Assembly: GCF_030519475.1 (NCBI RefSeq)
Contig: NZ_JAUMKD010000004.1
Coordinates: 87,501 to 151,500, forward strand
Direction of reading: 5' to 3'
Length of the DNA stretch: 64,000 nt
Source of the DNA: Micromonospora sp. C28SCA-DRY-2
GTDB taxonomy: Bacteria > Actinomycetota > Actinomycetes > Mycobacteriales > Micromonosporaceae
Part shown: positions 1 through 9,000 of the stretch, piece by piece
How the letters are laid out: every line of letters begins with the position of its first letter
Numbering within the stretch: position 1 is the first letter of the stretch
Notes under the pieces: model-generated
What the model was told of the DNA's origin: nothing
The model's database searches: none
Seen by the model: the letters and a program-made list of their open reading frames with translations, nothing else
Made by a program: the position numbers and the translations under genes

Positions 1-1068
<1,068 letters not shown>

Positions 1069-1151
1069 CCAAGCTGCTACGCGTCCACTGTGCAACTCCC
1101 GACAAACGAACAACACACCCGATGTGTGGTGTTGTTTGATATGTCGATAGA

Positions 1152-1271
1152 GTTACGGCGGTCATGGCGGAGGGGAAACGCCCGGTCACATTCCGAACCC
1201 GGAAGCTAAGCCCTCCAGCGCCGATGGTACTGCACTCGCGAGGGTGTGGGAGAGTAGGACACCGCCGGACA
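1152..1271 (+). rRNA. rrf: 5S rRNA
   Basis: This is a complete 5S rRNA. The 5' ACGGCGGT pairs with ACCGCCG near the 3' end. The internal conserved CCGAACCCGGAAGCTAAG and the GGGAGAGTAGG loop-E region are in the expected places. It is the last gene of the rrn operon and is followed by a strong hairpin terminator. Ends may be off by two or three bases. Confidence 0.95.
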
Positions 1272-1278
1272 ACCTTTC

Positions 1279-1317
1279 CATTCAGGGCCACCCCGACCAA
1301 GGGGGTGGCCCTGAATG
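1279..1317 (+). terminator. rrn operon terminator
   Basis: A perfect 16-bp stem (arms 1279-1294 and 1302-1317) with loop GACCAAG lies directly after 5S. There is no long T tract, as is common for actinobacterial terminators. Bases 1318-1497 after it hold no gene that I can support. Confidence 0.9.
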
Positions 1318-1497
1318 CGTTCACCCCCACCTTCCCACCGGCCGCCAACCACCCCGAACAGCGGGGGGCCGAACCCAACCCGGCGCCGGACCGACGAAGC
1401 GGGCCGGAAGGCTGCGGGATCCGGCGAATCGACCGCGGGCCGGACGGCCCTTCTCGTACCGTCGGGTCGAGGTCAGGCTCGTCGACGGGGAGCGGGT

Positions 1498-2124
1498 ATG
1501 AAGATCGGCATCATCGGGTCCGGACACATCGGTGGCACGCTCACCCGCCGGCTGTGTTCTCTCGGGCACGACGTCACCGTCGCCAACTCGCGCGGCCCGC
1601 AGAGCCTCGGCGAACTGGCCCAGGAGAGCGGGGCGACCGCCGGCACCGTCGAGCAGGCCGCCCGGGACTCGGAGGTGGTGGTCGTGGCGGTGCCGCTGAA
1701 GGCCGTACCGGACCTGCCCACGGACGCGTTCGCCGGCAAGGTGGTCGTCGACGCGGACAACTACTACCCGGAGCGGGACGGGGAGATCGCCGAACTGCGG
1801 GACCGGAGCATCTCGTCCAGCCGGTGGACCGCCGATCATCTCCAGGGCGCCCGGGTGGTGAAGGCTTTCAACACGATCATGGCGCCGCACCTGATGGAGA
1901 ACGGGCGTCCGGCCGGCCAGGCGGGCCGGATCGCGCTGCCGGTGGCCGGCGACGACGCCGAGGCGAAGCGGACGGTGATGGAGCTGGTGGACGCGCTGGG
2001 CTTCGACCCGGTCGACGGCGGAACGCTGGACGAGAGCTGGCGGCAGGAGCCGGGCACCCCGGTCTACGGCGCCGACCTGGACGCGGACGGCGTACGGCAG
2101 GGTCTGGCGCAGGCGCGGCCCTGA
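1498..2124 (+). CDS. F420/NADP oxidoreductase-like Rossmann protein
   Basis: The 208-residue product opens with an N-terminal Rossmann fold, MKIGIIGSGHIGG, which is the GxGxxG dinucleotide-binding loop. A VVVVAVPLKAV strand and the motif FNTI follow at about residues 122-125, as in the F420-dependent NADP reductase (NpdG) family and its NADP-only relatives. The likely role is a cytosolic hydride transfer between NADP(H) and F420 or a small substrate. The ATG at 1498 follows GGGGAGCGGGT. An upstream in-frame extension into the 5S terminator is not credible. Transcription ends at the shared hairpin 2141-2174, which faces the VanW gene. The family is clear but the true cofactor partner is not. 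Confidence 0.75.
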   Translation: MKIGIIGSGHIGGTLTRRLCSLGHDVTVANSRGPQSLGELAQESGATAGTVEQAARDSEVVVVAVPLKAVPDLPTDAFAGKVVVDADNYYPERDGEIAELRDRSISSSRWTADHLQGARVVKAFNTIMAPHLMENGRPAGQAGRIALPVAGDDAEAKRTVMELVDALGFDPVDGGTLDESWRQEPGTPVYGADLDADGVRQGLAQARP

Positions 2125-2140
2125 GCGCGTACGACATGAC

Positions 2141-2174
2141 ACTGCCCCGCCGGCGACCAAGCCGGCGGGGCAGT
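2141..2174. terminator. bidirectional hairpin terminator
   Basis: A perfect 14-bp stem (2141-2154 with 2161-2174) and loop GACCAA sits between two convergent genes, so it can serve both strands. The loop is the same as in the rrn terminator. Confidence 0.85.
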
Positions 2175-2197
2175 TGTCAGCGTGCGCCCGGCGGGCG

Positions 2198-4003
2198 TCA
2201 GGACGGTTCGGGGCCGCAGATGTAACGGGGCTCCGCGTCGTAGCGCCAGGTGAACTTCTCCCGCTTGACCACCTTGCCGTCCTTGCGGATGACCCGGTAC
2301 GCGTCCTGCGTGAAGCCGTCGATGCCGTTCGCCGGGATGCAGGACGGACCCGGCTTCAGGTAGATGGTCTTCGGCTTGGTGATGTTGCGCCGCGGGCTGT
2401 ACTCGGTCTTCACGCTGTCGTAGATCTTCGTGCTCCAGATCGACACGGTGATCGAGCTGGACGTGTACGAGGTGTCGATGAGCACGCCGTACTCGGTGTT
2501 GTTGCGGAACTTGAAGTCCAGGTCGGGCCAGAAGATCGTCGACTCGATCACCGGCGGGTACCGGCTGAACCAGTAGGAGTGCGGCTTGTGCTCGACGTCC
2601 TCCAGCCCGGCGTAGTAGGTGGCGTTGAAGAGCGTGGTGGTGAACTGCGAGGTGCCGCCGCCCACGCCGGGCACCAGCTTGCCGTCGAGGATGACCGGGG
2701 CGTCCCGGTAGCCCTGCGCGTAGCCGCGCTCGCCGGTGTGGCCGTTGAGCGAGAACGTCTCGCCCGGCAGCACCACCGTGCCGTCCACGTCCTTGGCGAT
2801 GGTGACGATGTTCTGGCTGCGCGGCGAGGAGAGGCCGCCGGTGAACCGGGTGGTGAAGGAGGAGACCTTCTCCTTGATCCCCAGGCTGGCCACCTTCTCC
2901 GCGGTCAGCTCCGGCTCGGCGGGCTTCAGCTCGCCGGTGACCTCCCGGCCGTCCGCCTTCGGCAGGACCGCCAGCAGGTCGCGGGCCAGCGCCGCGCTGT
3001 CCAGCTGCTGCCCCGGCCGGCCGTTGTCGACCACCTTCGGCTTGCCGCCGGAGATGGTCATCCGGGCGTCCTTCGGCGGCACCTCGATCTTCGTCAGGTC
3101 GTTGCCCAGCGCCGCGCGCAGCCGCTTCACGTCCACCTGTGGGGTCAGCGTGCCGGCCTTGTCAGCGGTGAACCGCAGGCTCTTCGCGATCGCCTTCGGG
3201 CTGATGGTGACCGAGCCCTTGTCGGTGCTGAGCTTCACCGGCGCGGCCACCGCCGGCTTCGCCAGCTCGGCGACCAGCCGGTCCACCTCCTCGGCGGTGG
3301 TCGCCGGGTGCGACTCGACCAGCGGCACGGTGACCGGCTGTCCGCTGAGCCACCCCTGGCGCACCGCCTGGGCGGAACGTTCCGGGTCGAGCGCCAGGCT
3401 CGGCTTCGGGTGGACCGCCTTGGGGGTGGTGCCGGAGAAGGTGATCGCCGGCATGGTCATCTTCCGGCCCTGGTCGCCGACGACCTTGGCGAGCGCGGCG
3501 TCGAGCCGGGTGACGTCGACAGTGACCACCGGCGCAACGCTGCGCTCGCCGACCAGCCGGTCGACCGCGTGTGCCCGCGCCTCGACCGCCGCCGACACGG
3601 TGGCGTCCACGTCGACCGCGAGGCCGACATCGGCCGGGCTGATCTCGGCGGTCCGTTCACCCACCCGTACCTGGAGCGGGGCGGCCAGCTCGGCCGCGCG
3701 GCGGTCCAGCTCGGCTCGGAGCTCCCGGGCCGCGTCCGCCCGGCTCCGGCCGCCCAGCTCGGCGCCGAGCACGGTGGTGCCGCGCGGCACGTCACCGGCG
3801 TACGCGTAGGCGCCCACGCCGCCCACCGACGCCAGCACCGCGGCGGTGACCCCGGCGGCGAGCAGCACCCGGACCCGGCGCCGTCGCGGCCGTCCGCCCG
3901 CCGGTCCGGCGGCCTCCGGCTCGTCGCCGGGCCAGCTGACCGCGGTGACCTGGACGGTCGGCCGGTCGTCGGCAGGGGGAAGTTTCTCGCCGTACAACGT
4001 CAC
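2198..4003 (-). CDS. VanW family membrane-anchored wall protein
   Basis: The product has 601 residues. A basic segment (RPRRRRVRV, about residues 38-46) is followed by one membrane helix to about residue 70. Two repeated putative peptidoglycan-binding modules (YoaR-like, about 75-330) come next, and a C-terminal VanW domain (about 375-500) with PGETFSLNG and GGGTSQFTTTLFNA. The topology is an N-terminal anchor with the bulk outside the cell, at the wall. VanW domains accompany vancomycin-resistance clusters, but in actinobacteria they are common core proteins of unknown reaction, so no resistance role is implied. I chose the GTG at 4003 because GAGG lies 5 bases upstream. A GTG at 4054 has no ribosome binding site. 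Divergent from nudC. Confidence 0.85.
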   Translation of the reverse strand: MTLYGEKLPPADDRPTVQVTAVSWPGDEPEAAGPAGGRPRRRRVRVLLAAGVTAAVLASVGGVGAYAYAGDVPRGTTVLGAELGGRSRADAARELRAELDRRAAELAAPLQVRVGERTAEISPADVGLAVDVDATVSAAVEARAHAVDRLVGERSVAPVVTVDVTRLDAALAKVVGDQGRKMTMPAITFSGTTPKAVHPKPSLALDPERSAQAVRQGWLSGQPVTVPLVESHPATTAEEVDRLVAELAKPAVAAPVKLSTDKGSVTISPKAIAKSLRFTADKAGTLTPQVDVKRLRAALGNDLTKIEVPPKDARMTISGGKPKVVDNGRPGQQLDSAALARDLLAVLPKADGREVTGELKPAEPELTAEKVASLGIKEKVSSFTTRFTGGLSSPRSQNIVTIAKDVDGTVVLPGETFSLNGHTGERGYAQGYRDAPVILDGKLVPGVGGGTSQFTTTLFNATYYAGLEDVEHKPHSYWFSRYPPVIESTIFWPDLDFKFRNNTEYGVLIDTSYTSSSITVSIWSTKIYDSVKTEYSPRRNITKPKTIYLKPGPSCIPANGIDGFTQDAYRVIRKDGKVVKREKFTWRYDAEPRYICGPEPS

Positions 4004-4184
4004 AGCAACCTCGATCGGGACATACCACACGGGGGCCGTCGCCCCGGGAGACACCTACGGTAGCCAACGCTCGGGCGGTCGGGGAGTCTGCGCCCCGCGC
4101 CCGCCGACACCGCGTGTCGCCCGGCGTGTCGTCCGGGCGCGGGCCGGCGCCCGGGGCCGAACCGCGGCGTGGCACGGTAGGGGC

Positions 4185-5117
4185 ATGCGAGCGGACGGCG
4201 TGGTCCTGGCGTACGGCGGCGGTTGGCTGGACCGGGCGGGGCCGCTGCGCGCCGACCCGCACCGGATCACCGCTCTGCTGGCCGACCCGGGCACCGCCGT
4301 GCTGCCGCTGTGGCGGGACCGGTGCCTGGTCACCTCCGGACAGGTGCCGGTGCGGCTGGCCGCCGACCGGGCCGCGGCCGCGCTCGCCGCCGCCGACGAG
4401 ACCGTCTTCCTCGGCCTGGACGGCGACACCGCCGTCTTCGCCGTGGACCTGTCCGGGCACCCGGAGCCGGCGGCCGTGCGGCTGGCCGGGGCGGCCGCGG
4501 CGATGGACGTACGGGCGCTGGTGGGTCGGCTCGGCCCCGCCGAGGCGTCCGTGCAGGCGTACGCGCGCGGCCTGCTGCACTGGCACCGGCAGCAGCGCTA
4601 CTGCGGCAGCTGCGGGGCGCCGACCACGCCCCGCGACGGTGGACACGTCCGCTGTTGCACCGGCGCCGGCTGCGGGCGGCTGCTCTTCCCCCGCATCGAG
4701 CCGGCGGTCATCGTGCTGGTGGAGGCGCCCGGCGCCCCGGACCGCTGCCTGCTGGCCCGGCACCGGGGCGCGCCGGAGGGGGCGTACTCGACGCTCGCCG
4801 GGTTCGTCGAGGTCGGCGAGAGCCTGGAGGACGCGGTCCGGCGGGAGATGGCCGAGGAGGCCGGGGTGACGGTGACCGACCTGGCGTACCAGGGGTCGCA
4901 GGCGTGGCCCTTCCCGGCCGGGCTGATGGTCGGCTTCCGGGCCACCGCCGCCTCGGAGACGGTGCGGGTGGACGGCGACGAACTGGTGGAGGCGCGCTGG
5001 TTCACCCGGGAGGAGCTGCGGGCGCGGGAGGCCGCGGGGCGGCCGCTCGGCCGGCCCGACTCGATCGACCGCCACCTGCTCGGTTCCTGGCTGGCCGCCG
5101 GATCCGGCCTCAGCTGA
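4185..5117 (+). CDS. nudC: NAD(+)/NADH pyrophosphatase NudC
   Basis: This 310-residue Nudix hydrolase cleaves NAD(H) to NMN(H) and AMP, and in other bacteria removes NAD caps from RNA. The zinc ribbon starts at C140 and C143 (YCGSCG), with a second cysteine pair about 17 residues on. The Nudix box spans residues 206-228, GFVEVGE followed by REMAEEAGV. The NudC signature SQAWPFP follows; the usual form is SQPWPFP, so one residue is changed. An N-terminal NudC-type domain precedes the ribbon. The ATG at 4185 has AGGGG very close to it, so the start is only fairly sure. Its 3' end overlaps the convergent FN3 gene by 8 bases (5110-5117). Confidence 0.93.
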   Translation: MRADGVVLAYGGGWLDRAGPLRADPHRITALLADPGTAVLPLWRDRCLVTSGQVPVRLAADRAAAALAAADETVFLGLDGDTAVFAVDLSGHPEPAAVRLAGAAAAMDVRALVGRLGPAEASVQAYARGLLHWHRQQRYCGSCGAPTTPRDGGHVRCCTGAGCGRLLFPRIEPAVIVLVEAPGAPDRCLLARHRGAPEGAYSTLAGFVEVGESLEDAVRREMAEEAGVTVTDLAYQGSQAWPFPAGLMVGFRATAASETVRVDGDELVEARWFTREELRAREAAGRPLGRPDSIDRHLLGSWLAAGSGLS

Positions 5118-7635
5118 CGACCAACGAGACGGCCGCCGACGGCGCTCCCGTGTCGACGCCGTCGGTGGCGGCGACCCGGAACTCGTACCGGTGGCCGCGG
5201 GCCAGCAGCACGGCGGTGAAGTCGGTTCCCGCCACGGGGTACGGGTCGGTACGCCACGCCCCGCCGGCCGTGGCGTCCCGCAGCTGGACCCGGTAGCCGA
5301 GGCCGGGGCCGGCGGACGCCCAGCTCAGGCGGGCCTCGCCGGTGCCGCTCCCGGTCACCACCAGCCCGACCGGCGTGGGCAGTCGCGGGGTGGCCCGGAC
5401 GGTCCTGCTCAGCCGACCCGGACCAGCCTGGTTGACGGCGGCGACCGCGAACTCGTACTCGTGGCCGTTGCGCAGCCGGAGGACGGCGGCCTCGTTGCCC
5501 TGCACGGCCACCTCCTCCTCGGTGAACTCCCGTTCCCTGGCGGTGAGATCGCGCCGGTAGACGCGGTGCCATCCGCCGGGGTTGGCCGAGCGCCAGGTCA
5601 GCACCACCCGGCCCGCCCCGACCTGCTTCACCCGCAGCCCGGTCGGCACCACCCTCGGCGCGGTGAAGCGCGCGTGGGCCCGCACCGGTGGCGAGATCGG
5701 GCCCTCGCCGCCGCTGTTCACGGCGCTGACCGCGAACTCGTACTCGTGGCCGTGCTCCAGGTAGCGGGCGCGGTGGCTGGCCTGGGTGTCCAAGGACGGC
5801 GAGCCGAGGCTGGTCTGGCCTGCCGTGATGTCGCGCCGGTAGACCCGGTAGGAGACGCCCGGCCCGAGGCCGGCCCAGGTGAGCCGGATGTCGCCGTCCG
5901 CCTCCGGGTAAGCGGTCAGCCGCGTCGGCGCCGCCGGCGGAGTGACGAACGCGGTGGCCCGGACCGGCGCGGAGGGCGGGCTGTCGCCACCTCCGCCGAC
6001 CGCGACCACTGTGAACTCGTACGTCCGGGCGTGCCACAGCGAGGCGACGGTCGCGCTCGTGCCGGTGAACGTGCCGATCAGGGCCGGTTCCCGCTGCCCC
6101 GACGTGACGTCGCGCTGGTAGAGCCGGAACAGCTGAACGAACGGCAGCGGGTTCCAGCGCACCGTCACGTCGCCGGCCCGCCCGGCCTCCGCGCGCAGGC
6201 CGCCCGGCGGCGGGGGCGGCGGTACGGTGGCGGTCATCCGGGCCACGGGCGAGGGTGGGCTCTCGCCCCGACGCCCCACCGTGGTCACCCGGAACTCGTA
6301 CTCGTGGCCGTTGACGAGGAAGTCGGCCGACCAGCGGGGTTCGGCGGTCGGCTCGCCGATCCGGACGAAGTGGGTGTGACCGGCGGTCACGTCCCGGCGG
6401 TGGACCAGATAGCGCAGGTCGTCGTCGGCGATGACGGGCCGCCAGCGCAGTTCGGCGTTACCGGCGCCGCGCGCGTCGGCGGTGAGCGCGGCCGGGGCGG
6501 GCGGCACGTCGGCCCTGTCCGGCCGGGGGCGGGGCCAGTCGACCTCGATGAAACGAGGCCGGTAGACGTTGGCGTCCGCGTACGTCACCGCGTCGTCGAC
6601 GTTGTTGACGTTGTACGAGATCAGCAGCTTCCCCGGGCGCGCCAGGTCGGGGTGCAGGTCGGCGTCGTAGACGAGGTGCCCCGCCTCGGTCTCCGGTGCG
6701 CGATGCAGGTAGTCCGGCCCCTCGAACGGCCCGGTCGGCGCGGCGGCCGAGTAGGCGACCAGGTCGGCACTGAAGACGAGGTTGTTCTCATGGGTGACCA
6801 GGACGTAACGGCCGCCGACCCGTTGGACGCCGTACGACGTGCCGACCCCGCTGAGGATCCGGGCGGAGCGGTCGGCGTCGGCCACCCAGTCGGTGCCCGT
6901 CCAGAACTCCCACCGGCCGGCGAGGTCGTCCCCCGCGACCCGGGCCACGTGCGCGAACTTGGTCTGGCCGAACGCTTCGGTGCCGTAGACCCAGGTGTAC
7001 CCGCCGTCGCGGAGCAGCGTGGAGCCCCAGGAGATCCGCTTCCCCAGCGGTAGCGGCCGGATCCCGGTCGGCGTGAGCTCGGGCAGCGTGAAGGTCGCCA
7101 GCGCGGTGCCGAGCAGGGCGTGGTCGAGTGGACCACTGCCGGTTCGGCGGTATCTGTTGACCAGCACCTGGAGGGTGTCGCCGGCGACCTGGGCGTCGCC
7201 GATCCAGTGGAACTGGTCGGCGGCCGGTGGTGGCACGAGCGAGGCGGGCTCCTCAGCGGAGCCGCCGTGCACGGTCTCCCGCAGTTCGTCGCCGTGCTGC
7301 ACCACGGCGGAGTTGTTGATGAACGCCGCGCTACGGGGCCGGGAGCGGTCGGGGTTGACCGGGCCGAGGAAGGTGTCGGAGAAGAGCCAGAGCAGGCGAC
7401 CGTCGGGAAGCCGGACCGAGGTCGTCCGGTCGCCGCCGCTCCATCGGCCGGAGGTGTCGCCGTAGTGCTCGAAGAGGGCGGTGAGGCGGTCGGCCGACAT
7501 GCCGCCCGTGGCCTGCGCCGGACGCGGAACGCCGGCGGCCAGGGTGACCAGCAGGGCGGCGGCGTAGAGCACGAGCAACCAGCGCGCGTGCCGGTGGGGG
7601 TCTCGCCGTCGCGCTGGGTTCGTGCTGACGCCCAC
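5110..7635 (-). CDS. exported beta-propeller (DUF4185-like) protein with five FN3 domains
   Basis: The product has 841 residues. A signal peptide (ARRRDPHRHARW, then a hydrophobic run ending at AQA, about residue 40) is followed by an N-terminal region of about 350 residues that begins LPDGRLLWLFSDTFLG. That resembles the DUF4185/DUF5005 propeller families, often linked to glycans. Five fibronectin type III domains of about 90 residues follow, each ending in HxYEF(R/A)V and PxS. Every FN3 carries an unusual RD(V/I/L/A)T(A/S) motif in the same strand. The GTG at 7635 is preceded by a run of five G; a longer frame to 8064 lies over the flippase gene. It starts 20 bases after the flippase stop, so the two are probably one operon. 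It should be a secreted, surface-interacting protein; the ligand is unknown. Confidence 0.8.
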   Translation of the reverse strand: MGVSTNPARRRDPHRHARWLLVLYAAALLVTLAAGVPRPAQATGGMSADRLTALFEHYGDTSGRWSGGDRTTSVRLPDGRLLWLFSDTFLGPVNPDRSRPRSAAFINNSAVVQHGDELRETVHGGSAEEPASLVPPPAADQFHWIGDAQVAGDTLQVLVNRYRRTGSGPLDHALLGTALATFTLPELTPTGIRPLPLGKRISWGSTLLRDGGYTWVYGTEAFGQTKFAHVARVAGDDLAGRWEFWTGTDWVADADRSARILSGVGTSYGVQRVGGRYVLVTHENNLVFSADLVAYSAAAPTGPFEGPDYLHRAPETEAGHLVYDADLHPDLARPGKLLISYNVNNVDDAVTYADANVYRPRFIEVDWPRPRPDRADVPPAPAALTADARGAGNAELRWRPVIADDDLRYLVHRRDVTAGHTHFVRIGEPTAEPRWSADFLVNGHEYEFRVTTVGRRGESPPSPVARMTATVPPPPPPGGLRAEAGRAGDVTVRWNPLPFVQLFRLYQRDVTSGQREPALIGTFTGTSATVASLWHARTYEFTVVAVGGGGDSPPSAPVRATAFVTPPAAPTRLTAYPEADGDIRLTWAGLGPGVSYRVYRRDITAGQTSLGSPSLDTQASHRARYLEHGHEYEFAVSAVNSGGEGPISPPVRAHARFTAPRVVPTGLRVKQVGAGRVVLTWRSANPGGWHRVYRRDLTAREREFTEEEVAVQGNEAAVLRLRNGHEYEFAVAAVNQAGPGRLSRTVRATPRLPTPVGLVVTGSGTGEARLSWASAGPGLGYRVQLRDATAGGAWRTDPYPVAGTDFTAVLLARGHRYEFRVAATDGVDTGAPSAAVSLVVS

Positions 7636-7655
7636 CAGAAACCCCCGTCTCCTGG

Positions 7656-8915
7656 TTATCCGTCCCGCACTGTGACATGTGCTCCCGGTGCGACGGTAGG
7701 GTCCGTACGGGTGGGATTCGACCTGCTGCGCCGCTCCTGGGCCATTGTCAGGAGACCGGTGGCGACGGCGGTGAGCGCCGCGGTCGCCAGGGCCGCCCCG
7801 GCGATCCCGGCGACGGTCCGCGGCACGACGGTCGCGACGGCGACCGCGAAGACCACCGTCGACGTCCACAGCGGTGCGGCGGGCCACCGGTGTGAACCGG
7901 CGACCCGGGCATTGACCAGGATGAAGACGATCGCGTACAGCGCGCCGGTGCCGGCGAAGAGGGCGGCGTACCGGCCGGAGGCGGCGTAGCCGGGGCCGCC
8001 GGCCAGCCGGAAGGCGAGCCCGCCGGCGACGGCCGAGGCGAGCACCAGCGCCGCTCCCGCGCACGCCACCAGGGCCAGCGCGGTGACCAGGGTGCGCCGG
8101 TCACCCTTGGCCAGCCGGGGTAGCGCGATCACGGTGACCACCTGGGGCGCCCAGAGCGCCCCCTTGGTCAGCACCGTGCCGACGGCATAGACGCCGGATG
8201 CGTCCGGCGGCAGGAAACGGCGGGCGAGCAGGAGATCCGCGTACGAGACGACGAGCATCGCCAGCGTGGCACCGCTGGCGGTGAGCACGGTCCGGGTGGC
8301 CAGCGAGGGCGCGATCGGGTCGATGCCGGCACCCCGGTTGAGACGTACCAGCAGGGCGAGCACCAGGACCGAGGTGACCGCACCGGCCAGCAGGGACCCG
8401 TTGAGCCCGCCGCCGAGCGAGAGGCCGACCACCATGCCCCCGTACCGGCCGGCGGCGAGCAGCGCCATGCCGCCGGCCAGCCGGAGGAATCGCTGGTCGC
8501 CCTGCAACTCCCCGAGCCACCGCCCGGCGGCGACGACCGCCAGGGTGAGCACGCCGAGCAGCAGCACCGCCGGGGCGTCCAGGCGCAGCAGTCCGGCGGC
8601 CACGGGCAGCGTCACGGCGAGCAGCGCGGCGGTGACGGCGACCGTGAGGAGGGTCGGCCGGGCGGTGGCGGCGCGGCCGTACCTGGCCCGGTGCACGGCG
8701 ACCGCGATCTGCAGGCCGGTACTGGCCACGCCGCCGATCGCGCCGAGCGCCAGCAGCGTCGCCAGCGCGCTCAGCTGCGCCGGATCGAGGTGCCGCGCGC
8801 CGAGGACCGGAACCACGTAGGCCAGTCCGTTGACGAAGACACCGGCCAGGGTCACCGCGACGCCGGCCCTGCCGAGCCCGGCCATCGGGCCGCGTCGGTC
8901 CGAGTCTGTTCCCAT
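7656..8915 (-). CDS. Wzx-like polysaccharide flippase (MATE/PST superfamily)
   Basis: The 419-residue polytopic membrane protein has about 12 predicted helices and few charged residues. Small polar segments such as LNRGAGID and LARRFLPPDASGVYAV are typical of oligosaccharide flippases. The last match, DASGVYAVGTVLTKG, resembles the second-half motif of Wzx/MurJ-like transporters. The likely role is moving lipid-linked sugar across the membrane. The ATG at 8915 (MGTDSDRRGP) follows GGGGCGGTG; the longer frame to 9059 is less likely because it runs under the divergent gene. It is first in a two-gene unit with the FN3 protein and sits head-to-head with a GT-C protein, which supports a surface-glycan role. 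Confidence 0.75.
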   Translation of the reverse strand: MGTDSDRRGPMAGLGRAGVAVTLAGVFVNGLAYVVPVLGARHLDPAQLSALATLLALGAIGGVASTGLQIAVAVHRARYGRAATARPTLLTVAVTAALLAVTLPVAAGLLRLDAPAVLLLGVLTLAVVAAGRWLGELQGDQRFLRLAGGMALLAAGRYGGMVVGLSLGGGLNGSLLAGAVTSVLVLALLVRLNRGAGIDPIAPSLATRTVLTASGATLAMLVVSYADLLLARRFLPPDASGVYAVGTVLTKGALWAPQVVTVIALPRLAKGDRRTLVTALALVACAGAALVLASAVAGGLAFRLAGGPGYAASGRYAALFAGTGALYAIVFILVNARVAGSHRWPAAPLWTSTVVFAVAVATVVPRTVAGIAGAALATAALTAVATGLLTMAQERRSRSNPTRTDPTVAPGAHVTVRDG

Positions 8916-9000
8916 CACCGCCCCGTGTGGCCGGCACTCCCGCTGGTGCCACGGGCGCGCGTACAGTGGCGCCACGCCGGTGCCACGCCCGGTCAGCGTA

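Noticed and set aside
1164..2225. Frames running through the 5S gene
   Set aside because: They cover a structured RNA and the terminator, with no ribosome binding site.
2198..4003. VanW as evidence for vancomycin resistance
   Set aside because: No vanHAX or VanRS-type genes are adjacent, and VanW proteins are widespread in wall-related core loci.
2174..4063. 629-codon + strand open frame opposite the VanW gene
   Set aside because: Its product is low-complexity Arg/Asp/His/Gly, and the minus strand encodes recognised domains. It is a GC-driven antisense frame.
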